From positions 1-37,427 of the forward strand of contig JAFQOI010000005.1 of NCBI GenBank assembly GCA_017403285.1: 37,427 bases of DNA, written 5' to 3'. Source of the stretch: a bacterium (lineage in GTDB: Bacteria; Cyanobacteriota; Vampirovibrionia; Gastranaerophilales; Gastranaerophilaceae). Made by a program: the position numbers and the translations under genes. The first letter of the stretch is position 1. Each line of letters begins with the position of its first letter. The notes under the pieces were generated by a model, which had not been told where the DNA came from, searched no databases, and saw only the letters and a list, made by a program, of their open reading frames with translations. Shown piece after piece: positions 16,653 through 26,659 of this stretch.

Positions 16653-17678
16653 TTATTCAAGGCTCTTCATATATACTTCTTCAATTAAAACAACAACTGT
16701 TGCTGCTATTGCTGGCGCAAAAACAACACCAATTAATCCCATATATTTTGCTGCAATAAATAAAAACAAATATATCAATAACGGATGTAAGTCCAAAAAC
16801 TTACTAAACACATAAGGTCTTACAAAATTATTCTCTACAAGTTGTGCAATAGCAAATATTATTGCAGTAAAAATCAAAATAACAGGACCTGATTTGTATA
16901 GAACAATCATACAAATTATAAAAGCAAGTGCAGGACCTACAACAGGAATAATATCAAGAACAGCAGTAATAAGACCTAAAACAATTGCATATTCACTTCT
17001 AATAATTAACAATCCAACTGTAACAATCAAACCAACACTAGCCATTGTAACCAATTGAGCAATAATATATCCACCACTTCTTTCCGCAATAGAAGATAAA
17101 ACTTGCGCAGTCTTTTTTCTCATTGGCACAGGGAACAATCTTAAAAAAGTATTTTTAACTTTTTCTCTATCTATCATAAAGTAATAAATTATAAGTATGG
17201 ATATTATGAAATAAACAAGAGCAGTCCCAATGTTTACCCCTGCATTATATATATCAGCAACAATCTTTGAAGTTGTCCCTGAAACAGAAGAAATAAGCCC
17301 ATTAATATCAATTTTATCAAGTGTTGCTTGATTAATAAAAGGAATAGAATATAAAAACTCTTTTATATTGTCTATAGACTGTGGTAATGACAGTGCAAAC
17401 GTTTTAATTTGATTCCCACTAATTATGACAACTGAAATAAAAAATGATAAAAAAATGAATAAAGAACCAAAAAGAACTATTGAACAAGCTGTCTTTCTTG
17501 AGAATTTTACCATCAATTTCTTAACCATTGGTTCTAATGAACAAGCTATTACAAAAGATGCAAAAAACATAATAGCAACGTCAGATATTTTAAATATAAA
17601 TATGATAAAAAGAATCGCCAAAATAAAGAATATGATGTTCTTTGCGGTTATATATTTAGGAAAGATATTTTCAAACAT
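16653..17678 (-). CDS. AI-2E family transporter
   Basis: A 341-aa membrane protein with seven to eight helices and the PF01594 pattern: paired N-terminal helices (IIFFILAILFIIFIFKI, VAIMFFASFVIACSLEP), a charged periplasmic loop (about 90-145), the core AERSGGYIIAQLVT and the signature LDIIPVVGPALA, then LVENNFVRPYVFSK. Members export small molecules or act as Na+/H+ antiporters; the autoinducer-2 link holds only for a few. AAGGAG precedes the ATG. It lies 57 bases upstream of the anchored repeat protein and may start the dlt-like operon. The substrate is unknown. Confidence 0.88.
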   Translation of the reverse strand: MFENIFPKYITAKNIIFFILAILFIIFIFKISDVAIMFFASFVIACSLEPMVKKLMVKFSRKTACSIVLFGSLFIFLSFFISVVIISGNQIKTFALSLPQSIDNIKEFLYSIPFINQATLDKIDINGLISSVSGTTSKIVADIYNAGVNIGTALVYFIISILIIYYFMIDREKVKNTFLRLFPVPMRKKTAQVLSSIAERSGGYIIAQLVTMASVGLIVTVGLLIIRSEYAIVLGLITAVLDIIPVVGPALAFIICMIVLYKSGPVILIFTAIIFAIAQLVENNFVRPYVFSKFLDLHPLLIYLFLFIAAKYMGLIGVVFAPAIAATVVVLIEEVYMKSLE

Positions 17679-17713
17679 TTAAAACTCCTTATCCATTAAA
17701 ATTTTATCACGTT

Positions 17714-17722
17714 TTTATAGCA
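17714..17722 (-). promoter_or_regulatory. Extended -10 element ahead of the AI-2E/dlt-like block
   Basis: TG-C-TATAAA on the minus strand, about 35 bases before the ATG at 17678, leaving a short leader with a normal AAGGAG site. It is the best visible promoter for the whole block. No consensus -35 is seen. Confidence 0.4.
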
Positions 17723-17789
17723 ATAGGATATACAAATGTGTCGAAATGTTTCAATTTTATTTTTTTTATGTACACTTTTTTATGTTTTT

Positions 17790-17795
17790 TATAAT
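17790..17795 (+). promoter_or_regulatory. -10 box of the binding-protein/TolC fusion
   Basis: A perfect TATAAT about 55 bases before the ATG at 17851. No clear -35 is present. Confidence 0.4.
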
Positions 17796-17821
17796 CTTAG
17801 TAGAAGTTTTGGAACAAAAAA

Positions 17822-17838
17822 ATATAACCTAGTTATAT
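17822..17838 (+). promoter_or_regulatory. 17-bp palindrome in the fusion gene leader
   Basis: The perfect inverted repeat ATATAAC-CTA-GTTATAT lies between the -10 box and the GGGAGGG ribosome site. It could be a repressor operator or an RNA hairpin near the ribosome site. Confidence 0.4.
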
Positions 17839-17850
17839 GGGAGGGAAAAA

Positions 17851-20277
17851 ATGAAAAAGATTTTGACCGCACTGCTGGCTATATTAATAATGTTTTCGTT
17901 ATGTAATATAGAAGCAATAGCGATTACTGAATCAAAGAAAGCAGACGCTACTAAAGCAACAAAAAATGCAAAAACAATTGAACTCGCGTTTGTATTCGAC
18001 GGACCATCAGACAAAAACACAGAAGTATTGAAGATATTTCAAAAAACAATTGCAAAATCATTATTGCCGGACTTCAAAGCATCATTTCCAGAAGATTTAA
18101 TTTTTACCGGCGACTGGACAGAAGAAGGAGCTAATAAAGTTTCTGATAAAGCTTTGGCTTCAAGAGCAAAAATGGTTATTTCTTTAGGTTACATGTCTAG
18201 TAACCACTATTCTTCAATGCCAAACAAAACAAAAAAAGTTGTAACAATTGATCAATATGGATTAAGAGATTTTGGTGACAATTTCTTCAATCCAATACAA
18301 CAAACTGCAAATGACTTTGTTACATTCCAAAAACTTGCACCACAAATCCAAAAAACTGCTATCTTGATGAACGAAAGTTATTACAGAACTAACAAAGATT
18401 GGTCATCAAGAATTTCGAGTAAATTGCAAGAAAAAGGATGTTCTTTGGACTTTGTTGTAATTCCGGTAAACTCAAATGTAGAAGAGTCTTTAGCAAAATT
18501 ACCTGAAGATGTTGACTCTGTATTTGTTACACCATTGTATAACTTATCTACAGAACAAAGAAGAGAGTTATATCAAAAAATTAACGAAAGAAAACTTCCT
18601 TCTTTCTCATCAGTAGGAAGAGAAGATGTTGATTTAGGTGCTATGTTAGGTACATCTACATTTGATGTAGACAAAAAATTAGCAGAAGCAACTTCATTTA
18701 ATATCCATGGCGTTTTATACGGAAATGTAGTAAAAGAAGAAAAAATACCATTCTATGATGAAAAAGTAATTTTCTACAACTCAGATTCTGGAGAAGCAAT
18801 AGGTTACATGCCTCCATTGAGACTTTTAAATAATGCTGTAACTATCACACACAAAGAATTACCAGCATATGATTTAGGCTCACTTATAAACGCATTAGAT
18901 GAAAACAACTTGCACATCGAACGAAAGAAATATCTTGTATCTGCTGCTAGAAGATCACTCGCTGGTGCTTATGCAAAATATTTACCTACATTCAGAATGG
19001 ATTTTGGTTATCAAAAATATAACGATGACTACGCAAAATCGTATTCAGATGTTCCATTACACGTTGGTTTGTTCACTATGGCAATTGATCAGGTTATTTA
19101 TTCTCCTGACTTAGTAACAAACATCATTGTAAAACACAAAAAATTGAAATTTGATAAGGCAGAAGCAGCACTTACAAAGGCAAATATGGAATTCCAAGTT
19201 GCTAACTTATATGTAGAGGCATTAATGCTTGAAAACGTTATCAAAGTTCAAGAGGAATATGTAAAAGAAACAAAAGAAAACTTTGCAATTGCCAGAGTTA
19301 GAGAAAAAACAGGCAAATGTGGCTATGAAGAAGTTCTTCAATGGGCTGGTGAAGTTAGTGAAGCTGAAAAAAAATTGTTAGAAATTAAGGCTGAATACAG
19401 CAACATTAAAATTCATATCAGCAATCTTTTAAACCAAGACCAAAAATTGGATTTCGTATTCAAGCCATTAACAGCACACGATCCAAGTTTCTTTACATCT
19501 GATATAAACATTATCGACCACGTAAGAACACCTGAAAAACTTAATCAATTCACAGAAATGCTTGTTGAAAAAGTAATTTTCTTGTCACCAGAAACAACAA
19601 AACTAAAAGCAGCAATTGCAATGAAAAAGGCAGAAATTGCAAACTACGCACAAAAATTCATATTGCCAAGTGCTAAAATTTCTTTTGAATATGGTTCACA
19701 ATTTGATAGAAACTTACCATACGAAAACATTGGTCACCTACAGATGAGAGAAACATACTATGGAACTGGTGGAATGATGGGTTCACCTTGGTTGAACTTA
19801 GACAAAACATCAGGCAGAATTTTAGTTGCTGCACAATGGAAACCTATTGAAGGCGGACAAAAAATTGCTGAAATTGCAAGAGCAAAAGCAGAACTTGATG
19901 AACTTAAAAAATATATGGAACAAGTTCACATAGACTTAGAAATGAATGTTCGTTCAGTTATTAACCGTGCAATTGCAAAATATTTCACAATTGAAAAATC
20001 TTACAAATCAATGTTCGCTCAAGTAGAAAACTATCAAACAGTTAAACAAAAATATCTTCTTGGACAAGTTCCAGTAAGCCAACTTCATGATGCTCAAGGA
20101 CTGTACTTAGTTGCTAAATTGGATGCTTTAAACTCTCAATATAATTTCTTTAAAGAATTACTTTGGGTACAAAGGGGCTTATTGGTTGTCAACTGGGCTA
20201 ATGCTGATGAAGATGCCAAGAATTGGATTAAATCAATTCCGGAAATATTACCAGCAGAAGCAGACTTTACTCTATAG
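17851..20277 (+). CDS. Fusion of ABC substrate-binding-like domain and TolC-like outer-membrane protein
   Basis: An 808-aa exported protein. Residues 1-26 are a signal peptide (MKKILTALLAILIMFSLCNI). Residues about 45-330 resemble a periplasmic binding fold of the ABC_sub_bind type: IELAFVFDGPSD, AKMVISLGYMSS, KTAILMNESYYR, VDSVFVTPLYN. Residues about 350-790 resemble an outer-membrane efflux protein: long helices with repeated Ala/Glu/Leu patterns (KANMEFQVANLYVEALMLE, then IAEIARAKAELDELKKYM) and the half-repeat KQKYLLGQVPVSQLHDAQ typical of TolC. TolC-type trimers form export ducts. I know of no standard architecture joining these two domains. The GGGAGGG ribosome site is strong, and transcription ends at 20301-20326. 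Confidence 0.8.
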   Translation: MKKILTALLAILIMFSLCNIEAIAITESKKADATKATKNAKTIELAFVFDGPSDKNTEVLKIFQKTIAKSLLPDFKASFPEDLIFTGDWTEEGANKVSDKALASRAKMVISLGYMSSNHYSSMPNKTKKVVTIDQYGLRDFGDNFFNPIQQTANDFVTFQKLAPQIQKTAILMNESYYRTNKDWSSRISSKLQEKGCSLDFVVIPVNSNVEESLAKLPEDVDSVFVTPLYNLSTEQRRELYQKINERKLPSFSSVGREDVDLGAMLGTSTFDVDKKLAEATSFNIHGVLYGNVVKEEKIPFYDEKVIFYNSDSGEAIGYMPPLRLLNNAVTITHKELPAYDLGSLINALDENNLHIERKKYLVSAARRSLAGAYAKYLPTFRMDFGYQKYNDDYAKSYSDVPLHVGLFTMAIDQVIYSPDLVTNIIVKHKKLKFDKAEAALTKANMEFQVANLYVEALMLENVIKVQEEYVKETKENFAIARVREKTGKCGYEEVLQWAGEVSEAEKKLLEIKAEYSNIKIHISNLLNQDQKLDFVFKPLTAHDPSFFTSDINIIDHVRTPEKLNQFTEMLVEKVIFLSPETTKLKAAIAMKKAEIANYAQKFILPSAKISFEYGSQFDRNLPYENIGHLQMRETYYGTGGMMGSPWLNLDKTSGRILVAAQWKPIEGGQKIAEIARAKAELDELKKYMEQVHIDLEMNVRSVINRAIAKYFTIEKSYKSMFAQVENYQTVKQKYLLGQVPVSQLHDAQGLYLVAKLDALNSQYNFFKELLWVQRGLLVVNWANADEDAKNWIKSIPEILPAEADFTL

Positions 20278-20300
20278 TAAAAACCTGAGTATATAAAAAA

Positions 20301-20326
20301 GGCCGATAGAAATATCGGTCTTTTTT
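20301..20326 (+). terminator. Terminator after the TolC fusion
   Basis: An 8-bp stem (20301-20308 with 20313-20320, including one G-T pair) capped by a GAAA tetraloop and followed by six T. Confidence 0.85.
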
Positions 20327-20328
20327 AA

Positions 20329-20343
20329 TGCTATAATAAACAT
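20329..20343 (+). promoter_or_regulatory. Extended -10 promoter of coaE, leaderless geometry
   Basis: TG-C-TATAAT (hexamer 20332-20337) is followed by six bases and then the ATG at 20344. It starts three bases after the preceding terminator T-run, so coaE must have its own promoter here. Confidence 0.6.
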
Positions 20344-20937
20344 ATGATTAAAGTAGCAATTACAGGGAATATAGCAAGTGGCAAATCTTGCGTTGAAGAA
20401 TATCTAAAACAATTAGGCTATAAACTTGTAGATGCCGATAAAATCAACCATGAAATTTTAAATACAGATAAAACTACAATTAAAAAAATAATACAAATTT
20501 TTGATGAATATGATATTACAGATGAAAATAACAGTATATCTAGAGAAAAACTAGGAAAGATTGTTTTCGACAATAAAGAAAAATTAAAAGAACTCGAAAG
20601 TATTTTACATAAAGAAATTTCAAATAAGATTAATGCATTTTTTGAAGAAAACAAAAAAGAAAAAATTGTTTTTGTTTCTGCTGCTTTGCTTTTTGAAAGC
20701 GGATTTTATAAAGATTACGACAAAGTGATTTTTGTTTCTGCAAAAGAGGAAATAAGATTAAAAAGACTTATTACTAGAAACAACTACACTATTGAATATG
20801 CAAAAAAACGAATATCATCTCAAGACGCTGAAGAACAGAAAATAAAAAAGTCAGACTTTGTTATAGAAAACAATTCTGACTTACAATCTTTAAAAAAGCA
20901 AGTTGAAATTATTCTTGAAAAACTTATTCAATCTTAA
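20344..20937 (+). CDS. coaE: Dephospho-CoA kinase
   Basis: Phosphorylates the 3'-OH of dephospho-CoA, the last step of CoA synthesis. The 197-aa length is normal. The P-loop is GNIASGKS (residues 8-15), followed by LVDADKINHEIL with the conserved DAD, the LLFESGF motif (about 118-124) and a LID-type RLKRLITRN segment. No Shine-Dalgarno is present. The ATG lies where transcription from the extended -10 should start, so the message is probably leaderless. The 3' end overlaps the convergent GH57 gene by 14 bases. Confidence 0.95.
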   Translation: MIKVAITGNIASGKSCVEEYLKQLGYKLVDADKINHEILNTDKTTIKKIIQIFDEYDITDENNSISREKLGKIVFDNKEKLKELESILHKEISNKINAFFEENKKEKIVFVSAALLFESGFYKDYDKVIFVSAKEEIRLKRLITRNNYTIEYAKKRISSQDAEEQKIKKSDFVIENNSDLQSLKKQVEIILEKLIQS

Positions 20938-23446
20938 TTTTTTCTGCCGTCAATTTTAAAATTGAAGACTTATAAAAACCAGTATCTATATTTAAATATT
21001 CGCCCAAAACAAGAATTGAGAATAGAAAATTACGAATTTCCTCAACGCTTTGTTCAGTGTGAAGTGCATTATCTAAAAGCGCATTAAATTTCGTATATAT
21101 TTTACTAAAATACATATTTTGCGCTTCTGCTATATCTACTTTTAGTCCTAACTTATTCACACACTCAAACAATTTAAGAATTTTATCTAAATGATGCGAC
21201 TCAAAATTTCTAACCAAAGTATAAACTGCATACTGAATTTGTTTAGAAAACATTTCACTTGTTGGTTTTTTATCAATTTCCGTCTGGAATAATTCCGCTT
21301 CTTTATTAATTTCAAACGCTTTTTGAACTATATCTTCATCAATAATATTAACAGCATCTTTAAATAAATCATTAAACTCATTAGAAAGAGTATATTGAGC
21401 TGCTAGTTTATATTCTAATGGTACCGCAATACCAAGTTCTATTAATTCAAGAATAAAACTCTTACCTTCAAGATAAACATCTCTATAGTTATTTGAAAAA
21501 CCGCTCAATTTGTCTTTAAGAACGCTAAGAAGAATCTTACTTCTATCTTCAATTAAAATATCCTTAAGCGTATAATATTTTTTCCCAAAAGTATTATCTA
21601 ATGCTCTAATAAGTTCTGTAATTGGCTCATTATTATACGTTTTAATAAGTGAATCAATAATATCACGAATGTTTTCTGCTTCATCATAACTTTTTATAGC
21701 ACAATGAAAATCTCCTTCTGGGAATTGAAGAACTGAAAAAAAGAAATCAAATTTTTCAAGTGTTATTTTTGACTCTACCTCAATTCTACCAGCAGAAAAA
21801 GCCGTTGCACCTTTTGAAACATACTTATAATAACGTCTTTTAATGTTATAACAATACAAATCTGAATTTTCTTCAAAAATATCGTGCATAGATGAACTAG
21901 CCCATAGTGCAGCAATTTGTTTTATTGAAACACTAGATGGTTTCACAAATCTTTCATACACATCTTTACCAGTGCCAAAACCATTAATATTACTTTGAGC
22001 ACGAGACAATATCTTAAGGAAATCTGACTCTAAATCTTTTGAAGTAAACGTTTTAGCAAGTTGAATTGCTCTCGCCGCATATTTCATAATTTGAGTTGTT
22101 TCAATACCAGAAATTTCAGAGAAGAACCAACCACAACTTGTATACATAAGCATTGCGTGTCTTTGAATTTCCATTAATTTTATTGCTTTAATCAACTCTC
22201 CTTTTTCAAGTGTATGAGTTTGATTTGCTTCAATAAACTTATTTATAGTTGTTTTACATCTATCTAAAACAACATTAATGTATTCATTTCTAGCCTTCCA
22301 AATGTCTTTAAAATAGAGCGTTCCATTTTCTTCCAAAACTTTAATAAGTTCATCACGAAGATAATCCAATGCTTCACGAAGTGGTTTTCTCCATTTTTGA
22401 TTCCAACCATGTCCACCACCTGTAGAACAGCCACAATCATCCATCCATCTACCAACACCATGAGAGCAACTCCAAGCAGAAACTGGCTTTATATCAACTT
22501 CATATTGAACACCTTCTTGTTCTAGATAATTAGCATAATTTGTAATTTCAAATCCAGCATCTTTTGCTTTTATTTTTAATATGTAAGAAAGAGCCATATC
22601 TCCAAATTTAGTGTGGTGACCATAACTTTCACCATCTGTTGCGATATGGACAAGTTGATTATAATTACGCTGATTAGAAACACCATCTTTTAATCTTGAA
22701 ATAAACTTATTTCCATCGGTCAATAACTCGTCAAAAGCAACCGATTTAGAAATAGAACCATCATAGAAGAACAAATCAATATATTTTGATTTATCAGATT
22801 TAATGAAATATCTATAAGCCCTTGCGGGGTCAATATTTCCCCAACTAACATCAGACCAATTTTCTGTATTTAATTTTCTAACCGCTTTTGCCTGATGTGG
22901 AGAAAGCACCGTAAATTTTATACCACAATCAGCAAGAACCTCGAGTGTTTCTGCATCACAAGCCGTTTCAGCAAGCCACATACCTTCAGGTTTTCTTCCA
23001 AAACGATATTCAAAATCTTTAATACCCCATAAAACCTGAGTATATTTATCACGTTTATTGGCAAGTGGCATAATTATATGGTTATAAACCTGTGCCATTG
23101 CATTTCCGTGACCATTATTTCTATTTGCACTTTCAACATCTGCCTTGATAATACGCTCATAAGAATAGGGACTGTATTTTTCCATCCAAGATAAAAGTGT
23201 TGGGCCAAAGTTAAAACTGATATAAGAATAGTTGTTCACAATATCAAGGATTTTATTCCCTTGTGTAACGATTTTAGAAACAGAATTTGGCGTATAACAC
23301 TCCTTTGCCACCCTCTCGTTCCAATCGTGACAAGGATTAGCACTATCTTGAATTTCTATTGTATCAAGCCAAGGATTTTCTCTAGGCGGTTGATAAAAAT
23401 GCCCATGTATCGTTAAATATATCTTTTTATTTTGCTTCACAACCAT
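20924..23446 (-). CDS. Glycoside hydrolase family 57 protein with DUF3536-like region
   Basis: An 840-aa cytosolic protein without a signal peptide. The N-terminal GH57 signature is HGHFYQPPRENPW, followed by the catalytic nucleophile region GMWLAETACD (Glu near residue 159) and the second acidic region THIATDGESYGHH (as VHIATDGESYG). The C-terminal half matches the long helical region of GH57/DUF3536 enzymes in cyanobacteria and other bacteria. GH57 members act on alpha-glucans (alpha-amylase, branching enzyme or 4-alpha-glucanotransferase); which one cannot be told here. The start is uncertain: ATG at 23446 touches the GGAG site, whereas GTG at 23440 has ideal spacing from it. Confidence 0.88.
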   Translation of the reverse strand: MVVKQNKKIYLTIHGHFYQPPRENPWLDTIEIQDSANPCHDWNERVAKECYTPNSVSKIVTQGNKILDIVNNYSYISFNFGPTLLSWMEKYSPYSYERIIKADVESANRNNGHGNAMAQVYNHIIMPLANKRDKYTQVLWGIKDFEYRFGRKPEGMWLAETACDAETLEVLADCGIKFTVLSPHQAKAVRKLNTENWSDVSWGNIDPARAYRYFIKSDKSKYIDLFFYDGSISKSVAFDELLTDGNKFISRLKDGVSNQRNYNQLVHIATDGESYGHHTKFGDMALSYILKIKAKDAGFEITNYANYLEQEGVQYEVDIKPVSAWSCSHGVGRWMDDCGCSTGGGHGWNQKWRKPLREALDYLRDELIKVLEENGTLYFKDIWKARNEYINVVLDRCKTTINKFIEANQTHTLEKGELIKAIKLMEIQRHAMLMYTSCGWFFSEISGIETTQIMKYAARAIQLAKTFTSKDLESDFLKILSRAQSNINGFGTGKDVYERFVKPSSVSIKQIAALWASSSMHDIFEENSDLYCYNIKRRYYKYVSKGATAFSAGRIEVESKITLEKFDFFFSVLQFPEGDFHCAIKSYDEAENIRDIIDSLIKTYNNEPITELIRALDNTFGKKYYTLKDILIEDRSKILLSVLKDKLSGFSNNYRDVYLEGKSFILELIELGIAVPLEYKLAAQYTLSNEFNDLFKDAVNIIDEDIVQKAFEINKEAELFQTEIDKKPTSEMFSKQIQYAVYTLVRNFESHHLDKILKLFECVNKLGLKVDIAEAQNMYFSKIYTKFNALLDNALHTEQSVEEIRNFLFSILVLGEYLNIDTGFYKSSILKLTAEKIKIE

Positions 23447-23455
23447 CTCCGAACT

Positions 23456-23971
23456 TTAATTCTTTTTCTCACTCTTTGTTTCTAAAACAGTAAATACTTT
23501 CGCATCTACCCATGGATCACCCAATGCATTAGAAAAAACAGTTCCTGTTATTTTTATTTTATCACCTTGCTCAATATCTACGTGTTTTTCTGCTTCTGTC
23601 CTTTTTATAAATATTTTCATTTCAGAAAGTGGAATAACATGATCAACGACATCAGTGCGTGCAATAAGAACACCGATATATTCATTGCTTGAACGAAGAG
23701 CAGGATTATAATCCAAACCCAATGAAGAAAATGCTACAAAATCCGCCTCAAAAGTTATATTTTTATTCAAATAAAATGCTGGATTATCAACAACCTTAAC
23801 CGGATCAACTTTTATCCCAGTTGGCACTGTCGCAACAGTTGTAGTTTTTGCCTTTGATGATTGAGCTTTTACACTTGCGACTGATGCAGCATAAGAACTA
23901 TTGAGACTAACAATCATCATCATGACAACTAATGCAATTATTTTTTTATATTGTTTAAGTGTTTTTTTCAT
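23456..23971 (-). CDS. Exported OB-fold-like protein, 171 aa
   Basis: The start MKKTLKQYKKIIALVVMMMI has AAAGG upstream and begins a signal peptide, with likely cleavage near SSYAAS (residues 27-32). An Ala/Thr/Lys-rich linker follows. The domain from about residue 60 (VDPVKVVDNPAFYLNKNITF, then GDKIKITGTVFSNALGDPWVDAK) has the pattern of a periplasmic OB-fold: opening of a residue-spacing module, alternating strands and the closing GxPWVxAK. Such domains bind small ligands or nucleic acid, but no ligand can be assigned. It lies nine bases upstream of the GH57 gene on the same strand and is probably co-transcribed. Confidence 0.7.
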   Translation of the reverse strand: MKKTLKQYKKIIALVVMMMIVSLNSSYAASVASVKAQSSKAKTTTVATVPTGIKVDPVKVVDNPAFYLNKNITFEADFVAFSSLGLDYNPALRSSNEYIGVLIARTDVVDHVIPLSEMKIFIKRTEAEKHVDIEQGDKIKITGTVFSNALGDPWVDAKVFTVLETKSEKKN

Positions 23972-24252
23972 AATAAAACCTTTGCTAAAGATACACATAT
24001 ATTTTAGCATATTTTTTAAAAAAAATAATCTATACATCAAGGTAGAGAAAGAAATTACACACAAAAAAGTGTAGATTGAAACCAATTTTTACCGAACTAA
24101 TTATAATAAAATTTCTTTCGCAACCCCGAAAAAAGTGTTCGTCTGTTTCAATCTACATTTATACTATAACTTAATTTTTAGACCTTTTCACTGCTCTATG
24201 GAATAAATTTTTTTTCATTTAATAATGAATAATTACTACTACTTAAGCATTA
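23972..24252. repeat. Non-coding gap with crossing inverted repeats
   Basis: A 281-base gap without a gene. The 13-bp arms TGTAGATTGAAAC (24070-24082) and GTTTCAATCTACA (24145-24157) are perfect inverse copies. A second pair, GAAAGAAATT (24047-24056) and AATTTCTTTC (24110-24119), crosses the first, so the two stems would be alternative folds or a pseudoknot. CGAAC (24093-24097) and GTTCG (24137-24141) add a third pair. It lies upstream of the OB-fold gene on its sense strand. Confidence 0.6.
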
Positions 24253-25335
24253 CTAAACAGAAAGGATATTATCTTTTACGATATTTCCCATTTCAGAACA
24301 AGAAACAGCATTCATTCCTTTCTGCATTATATCCTGTGTTCTATAACCATCTTTTAGCGTTTTTCTTACGGCATTAACAATAGCATCATGTTCTTCATCC
24401 ATATTAAATGAATATTTAAGCATCATTGCAGCAGACAAGATAGTTGCAATAGGATTAACAACATCTTTTCCTTTTAAATCCGGAGCACTACCATGTATTG
24501 GCTCATACATTGCAAGTTTAGTATCTGACAATGATGCGCTTGGCAAAAGTCCCAATGAACCTGACAACATTGATGCCTCGTCAGATAAAATATCACCAAA
24601 AATATTTCCAGTTAATAAAACATCAAATTGTTTTGGATTTCTTATTATTTGCATAGCAGCATTGTCAACATACATATATGAAAGTTCTACCGCTGGATAT
24701 TCTTTTGAAACTTCAGTTACAACTTCTCTCCATAATCTTGAAACATCCAAAACATTTGACTTATCAACAGAACAAAGTTTTTTATTCCTTTGCATAGCAA
24801 CCTTAAAAGCGACATGAGCAATACGTTTTATTTCACTTTCAAAATAACACATATTATTATAGCCAAATTTTTCACCATTTTTAATCTCAATACCTTTTGG
24901 AGTGCCAAAATATACATCTCCAGTGAGTTCTCTAACAATCATAATGTCAGTACCAGAAACAAACTCTTCCTTTAATGGAGAAAGTGAAGTTAATTCTGGG
25001 TAAACTGTTGCGGGTCTAAGATTTGCAAACAAATTAAGTTCTTTACGTATACCTAAAAGTGCTCTTTCAGGTCTAACTTCTGGCGCTAAAGTATCATACT
25101 TCCAGTCACCGACTGCTCCCAAAAGTACCGCGTCTGATTTTTTTGCTATATCCAATGTAACATCTGGCAATGGAGTATTATATTCATCATAAGCACATCC
25201 ACCAATAAGTGCAGGTTGAAAATTAAAATCATAAGAATATTTATTTCCAATGGCTTTCAAAACCTTTACCGCTTCATCTGTTACTTCTTTTCCAGTACCA
25301 TCACCGGCTAATAATGCAATGTTAAATGTTTTCAT
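24253..25335 (-). CDS. leuB: 3-isopropylmalate dehydrogenase
   Basis: Oxidatively decarboxylates 3-isopropylmalate in leucine synthesis, using NAD+ and Mg2+ or Mn2+. The 360-aa length is typical. Signatures are [11 protein letters not shown] at the N-terminus, [20 protein letters not shown], the metal-binding [14 protein letters not shown] and EPIHGSAPD. The ATG at 25335 has GGAG upstream; longer in-frame starts have none. No leuA, leuC or leuD is adjacent, so the pathway genes are dispersed or incomplete. It is divergent from the MFS gene, 54 bases away. Confidence 0.95.
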   Translation of the reverse strand: MKTFNIALLAGDGTGKEVTDEAVKVLKAIGNKYSYDFNFQPALIGGCAYDEYNTPLPDVTLDIAKKSDAVLLGAVGDWKYDTLAPEVRPERALLGIRKELNLFANLRPATVYPELTSLSPLKEEFVSGTDIMIVRELTGDVYFGTPKGIEIKNGEKFGYNNMCYFESEIKRIAHVAFKVAMQRNKKLCSVDKSNVLDVSRLWREVVTEVSKEYPAVELSYMYVDNAAMQIIRNPKQFDVLLTGNIFGDILSDEASMLSGSLGLLPSASLSDTKLAMYEPIHGSAPDLKGKDVVNPIATILSAAMMLKYSFNMDEEHDAIVNAVRKTLKDGYRTQDIMQKGMNAVSCSEMGNIVKDNILSV

Positions 25336-25389
25336 ATTTTCATCTCCGTTATAGAATAATATTATCATAAAATACGGTTCGAATAGTTC

Positions 25390-26592
25390 ATGAATTTATA
25401 TAGAGCACTAAAATACAGAAATTGCAGATTATTTTTTCCAGGACTTTTACTCTCACAAATTGGAATATGGTATCAAAATATAGCAATTAGTTGGATTGTA
25501 CTAGGGATAACAAAATCAGCATTATTAACTGGAACAATTACATTCTTAAACACATTACCATTATTTGTAATAACACCCATTGCAGGAGTAATTACAGATA
25601 AATATGATAAACAAAAATTATTATTTGTAATTCAAGTTTTATTCGCATTGCAAGCCCTATTTCTAACGATATTTGCCTTACTTGGACACTTAAATCTCTT
25701 AAGCATTGTTATTCTTGGATTTTTGTTAAATTCAATAATTGCAATAGATACACCTTTAAGACAATCTATTTTTGCAAGCCTTGTTGATGATAAAAAAGAC
25801 CTTACAAATGCAATCGCATTAAATTCTGCCTGCTTTAATGCGGCAAGACTTATTGGACCCGCTGCGGCTGGACTTATTTTATATTCTTATGGCGCAACAA
25901 ATTGCTTTCTTATCAATTTTATACTTGTTATTCCTGCCATAATATTAATATCAATGTTAAGTATAAAAGCAGAAACACAATATTCTCCGTTTAAAGAACA
26001 ATCGATAATAGAAGGTCTAAAAACAGGACTAAAATATGTAAAACAAAATAAAACGATATTAAACATATTAATATCTCTCATATTTATCAGTTTAATTGGA
26101 ATGACCTATCCGCTTTTATTATCAATTTACACAAAGAATTATCTTAATTTAGATTCAAATATTTTAGGACTTTTAATGGCCTCCACAGGGTTTGGGGCAT
26201 TGTGTTCTTCTTTTATCCTCGCATCAAAAAGAAGTTTAAAAGGACTAAAAAACGTAATGACGCTAGGTATACTTGTTTTTGGACTAAGTTTTATTTGCCT
26301 TAGTTTTGCCAAAACACAACTCCTTGCAATGTTATTTTCTTTTTTTCTTGGTTCAGGAATGACAGCAAGTATAACTGGGATAAATACAATATTGCAATCA
26401 TTAGTTGAAGATAACAAAAGAGGAAGATTAATGAGCCTATATGCTATTTGTTATCTTGGTTCAAGTTCATTAAGCAATCTACTTGCAGGTAGCACTTCAG
26501 AATATTTTGGGATAACAAAAACGTTTATTATTTTTGGACTTATTTTGTCAACAATATCATATATAGTATTCAGAAAATTAAGACGATTATAA
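25390..26592 (+). CDS. MFS transporter, EntS/MFS_3-like exporter
   Basis: A 400-aa protein with about twelve membrane helices, ending in a short basic tail. It starts [18 protein letters not shown], then [20 protein letters not shown], the loop-2/3 signature [13 protein letters not shown] and the central [20 protein letters not shown], a pattern typical of the PF05977 exporters related to EntS. The substrate is not predictable. No Shine-Dalgarno is visible; TAAAAT (25368-25373) may be the -10, giving a very short leader. Confidence 0.88.
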   Translation: MNLYRALKYRNCRLFFPGLLLSQIGIWYQNIAISWIVLGITKSALLTGTITFLNTLPLFVITPIAGVITDKYDKQKLLFVIQVLFALQALFLTIFALLGHLNLLSIVILGFLLNSIIAIDTPLRQSIFASLVDDKKDLTNAIALNSACFNAARLIGPAAAGLILYSYGATNCFLINFILVIPAIILISMLSIKAETQYSPFKEQSIIEGLKTGLKYVKQNKTILNILISLIFISLIGMTYPLLLSIYTKNYLNLDSNILGLLMASTGFGALCSSFILASKRSLKGLKNVMTLGILVFGLSFICLSFAKTQLLAMLFSFFLGSGMTASITGINTILQSLVEDNKRGRLMSLYAICYLGSSSLSNLLAGSTSEYFGITKTFIIFGLILSTISYIVFRKLRRL

Positions 26593-26608
26593 AATCTCTA
26601 ATATCGAA

Positions 26609-26632
26609 AAAGCGCCCCATAAGGAGCGCTTT
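26609..26632. terminator. Bidirectional terminator between the MFS and helical-repeat genes
   Basis: The stem AAAGCGC/GCGCTTT plus an inner CC/GG pair with one mismatch and an ATAA loop, with A-rich and T-rich edges, between convergent genes. Confidence 0.75.
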
Positions 26633-26659
26633 ATATATATATAAGATTTCACATATCAT

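Noticed and set aside
24070-24157. GATTGAAAC and GTTTCAATC as possible CRISPR repeats
   Set aside because: There are only two copies, in inverted rather than direct orientation, with no spacer series and no cas genes.
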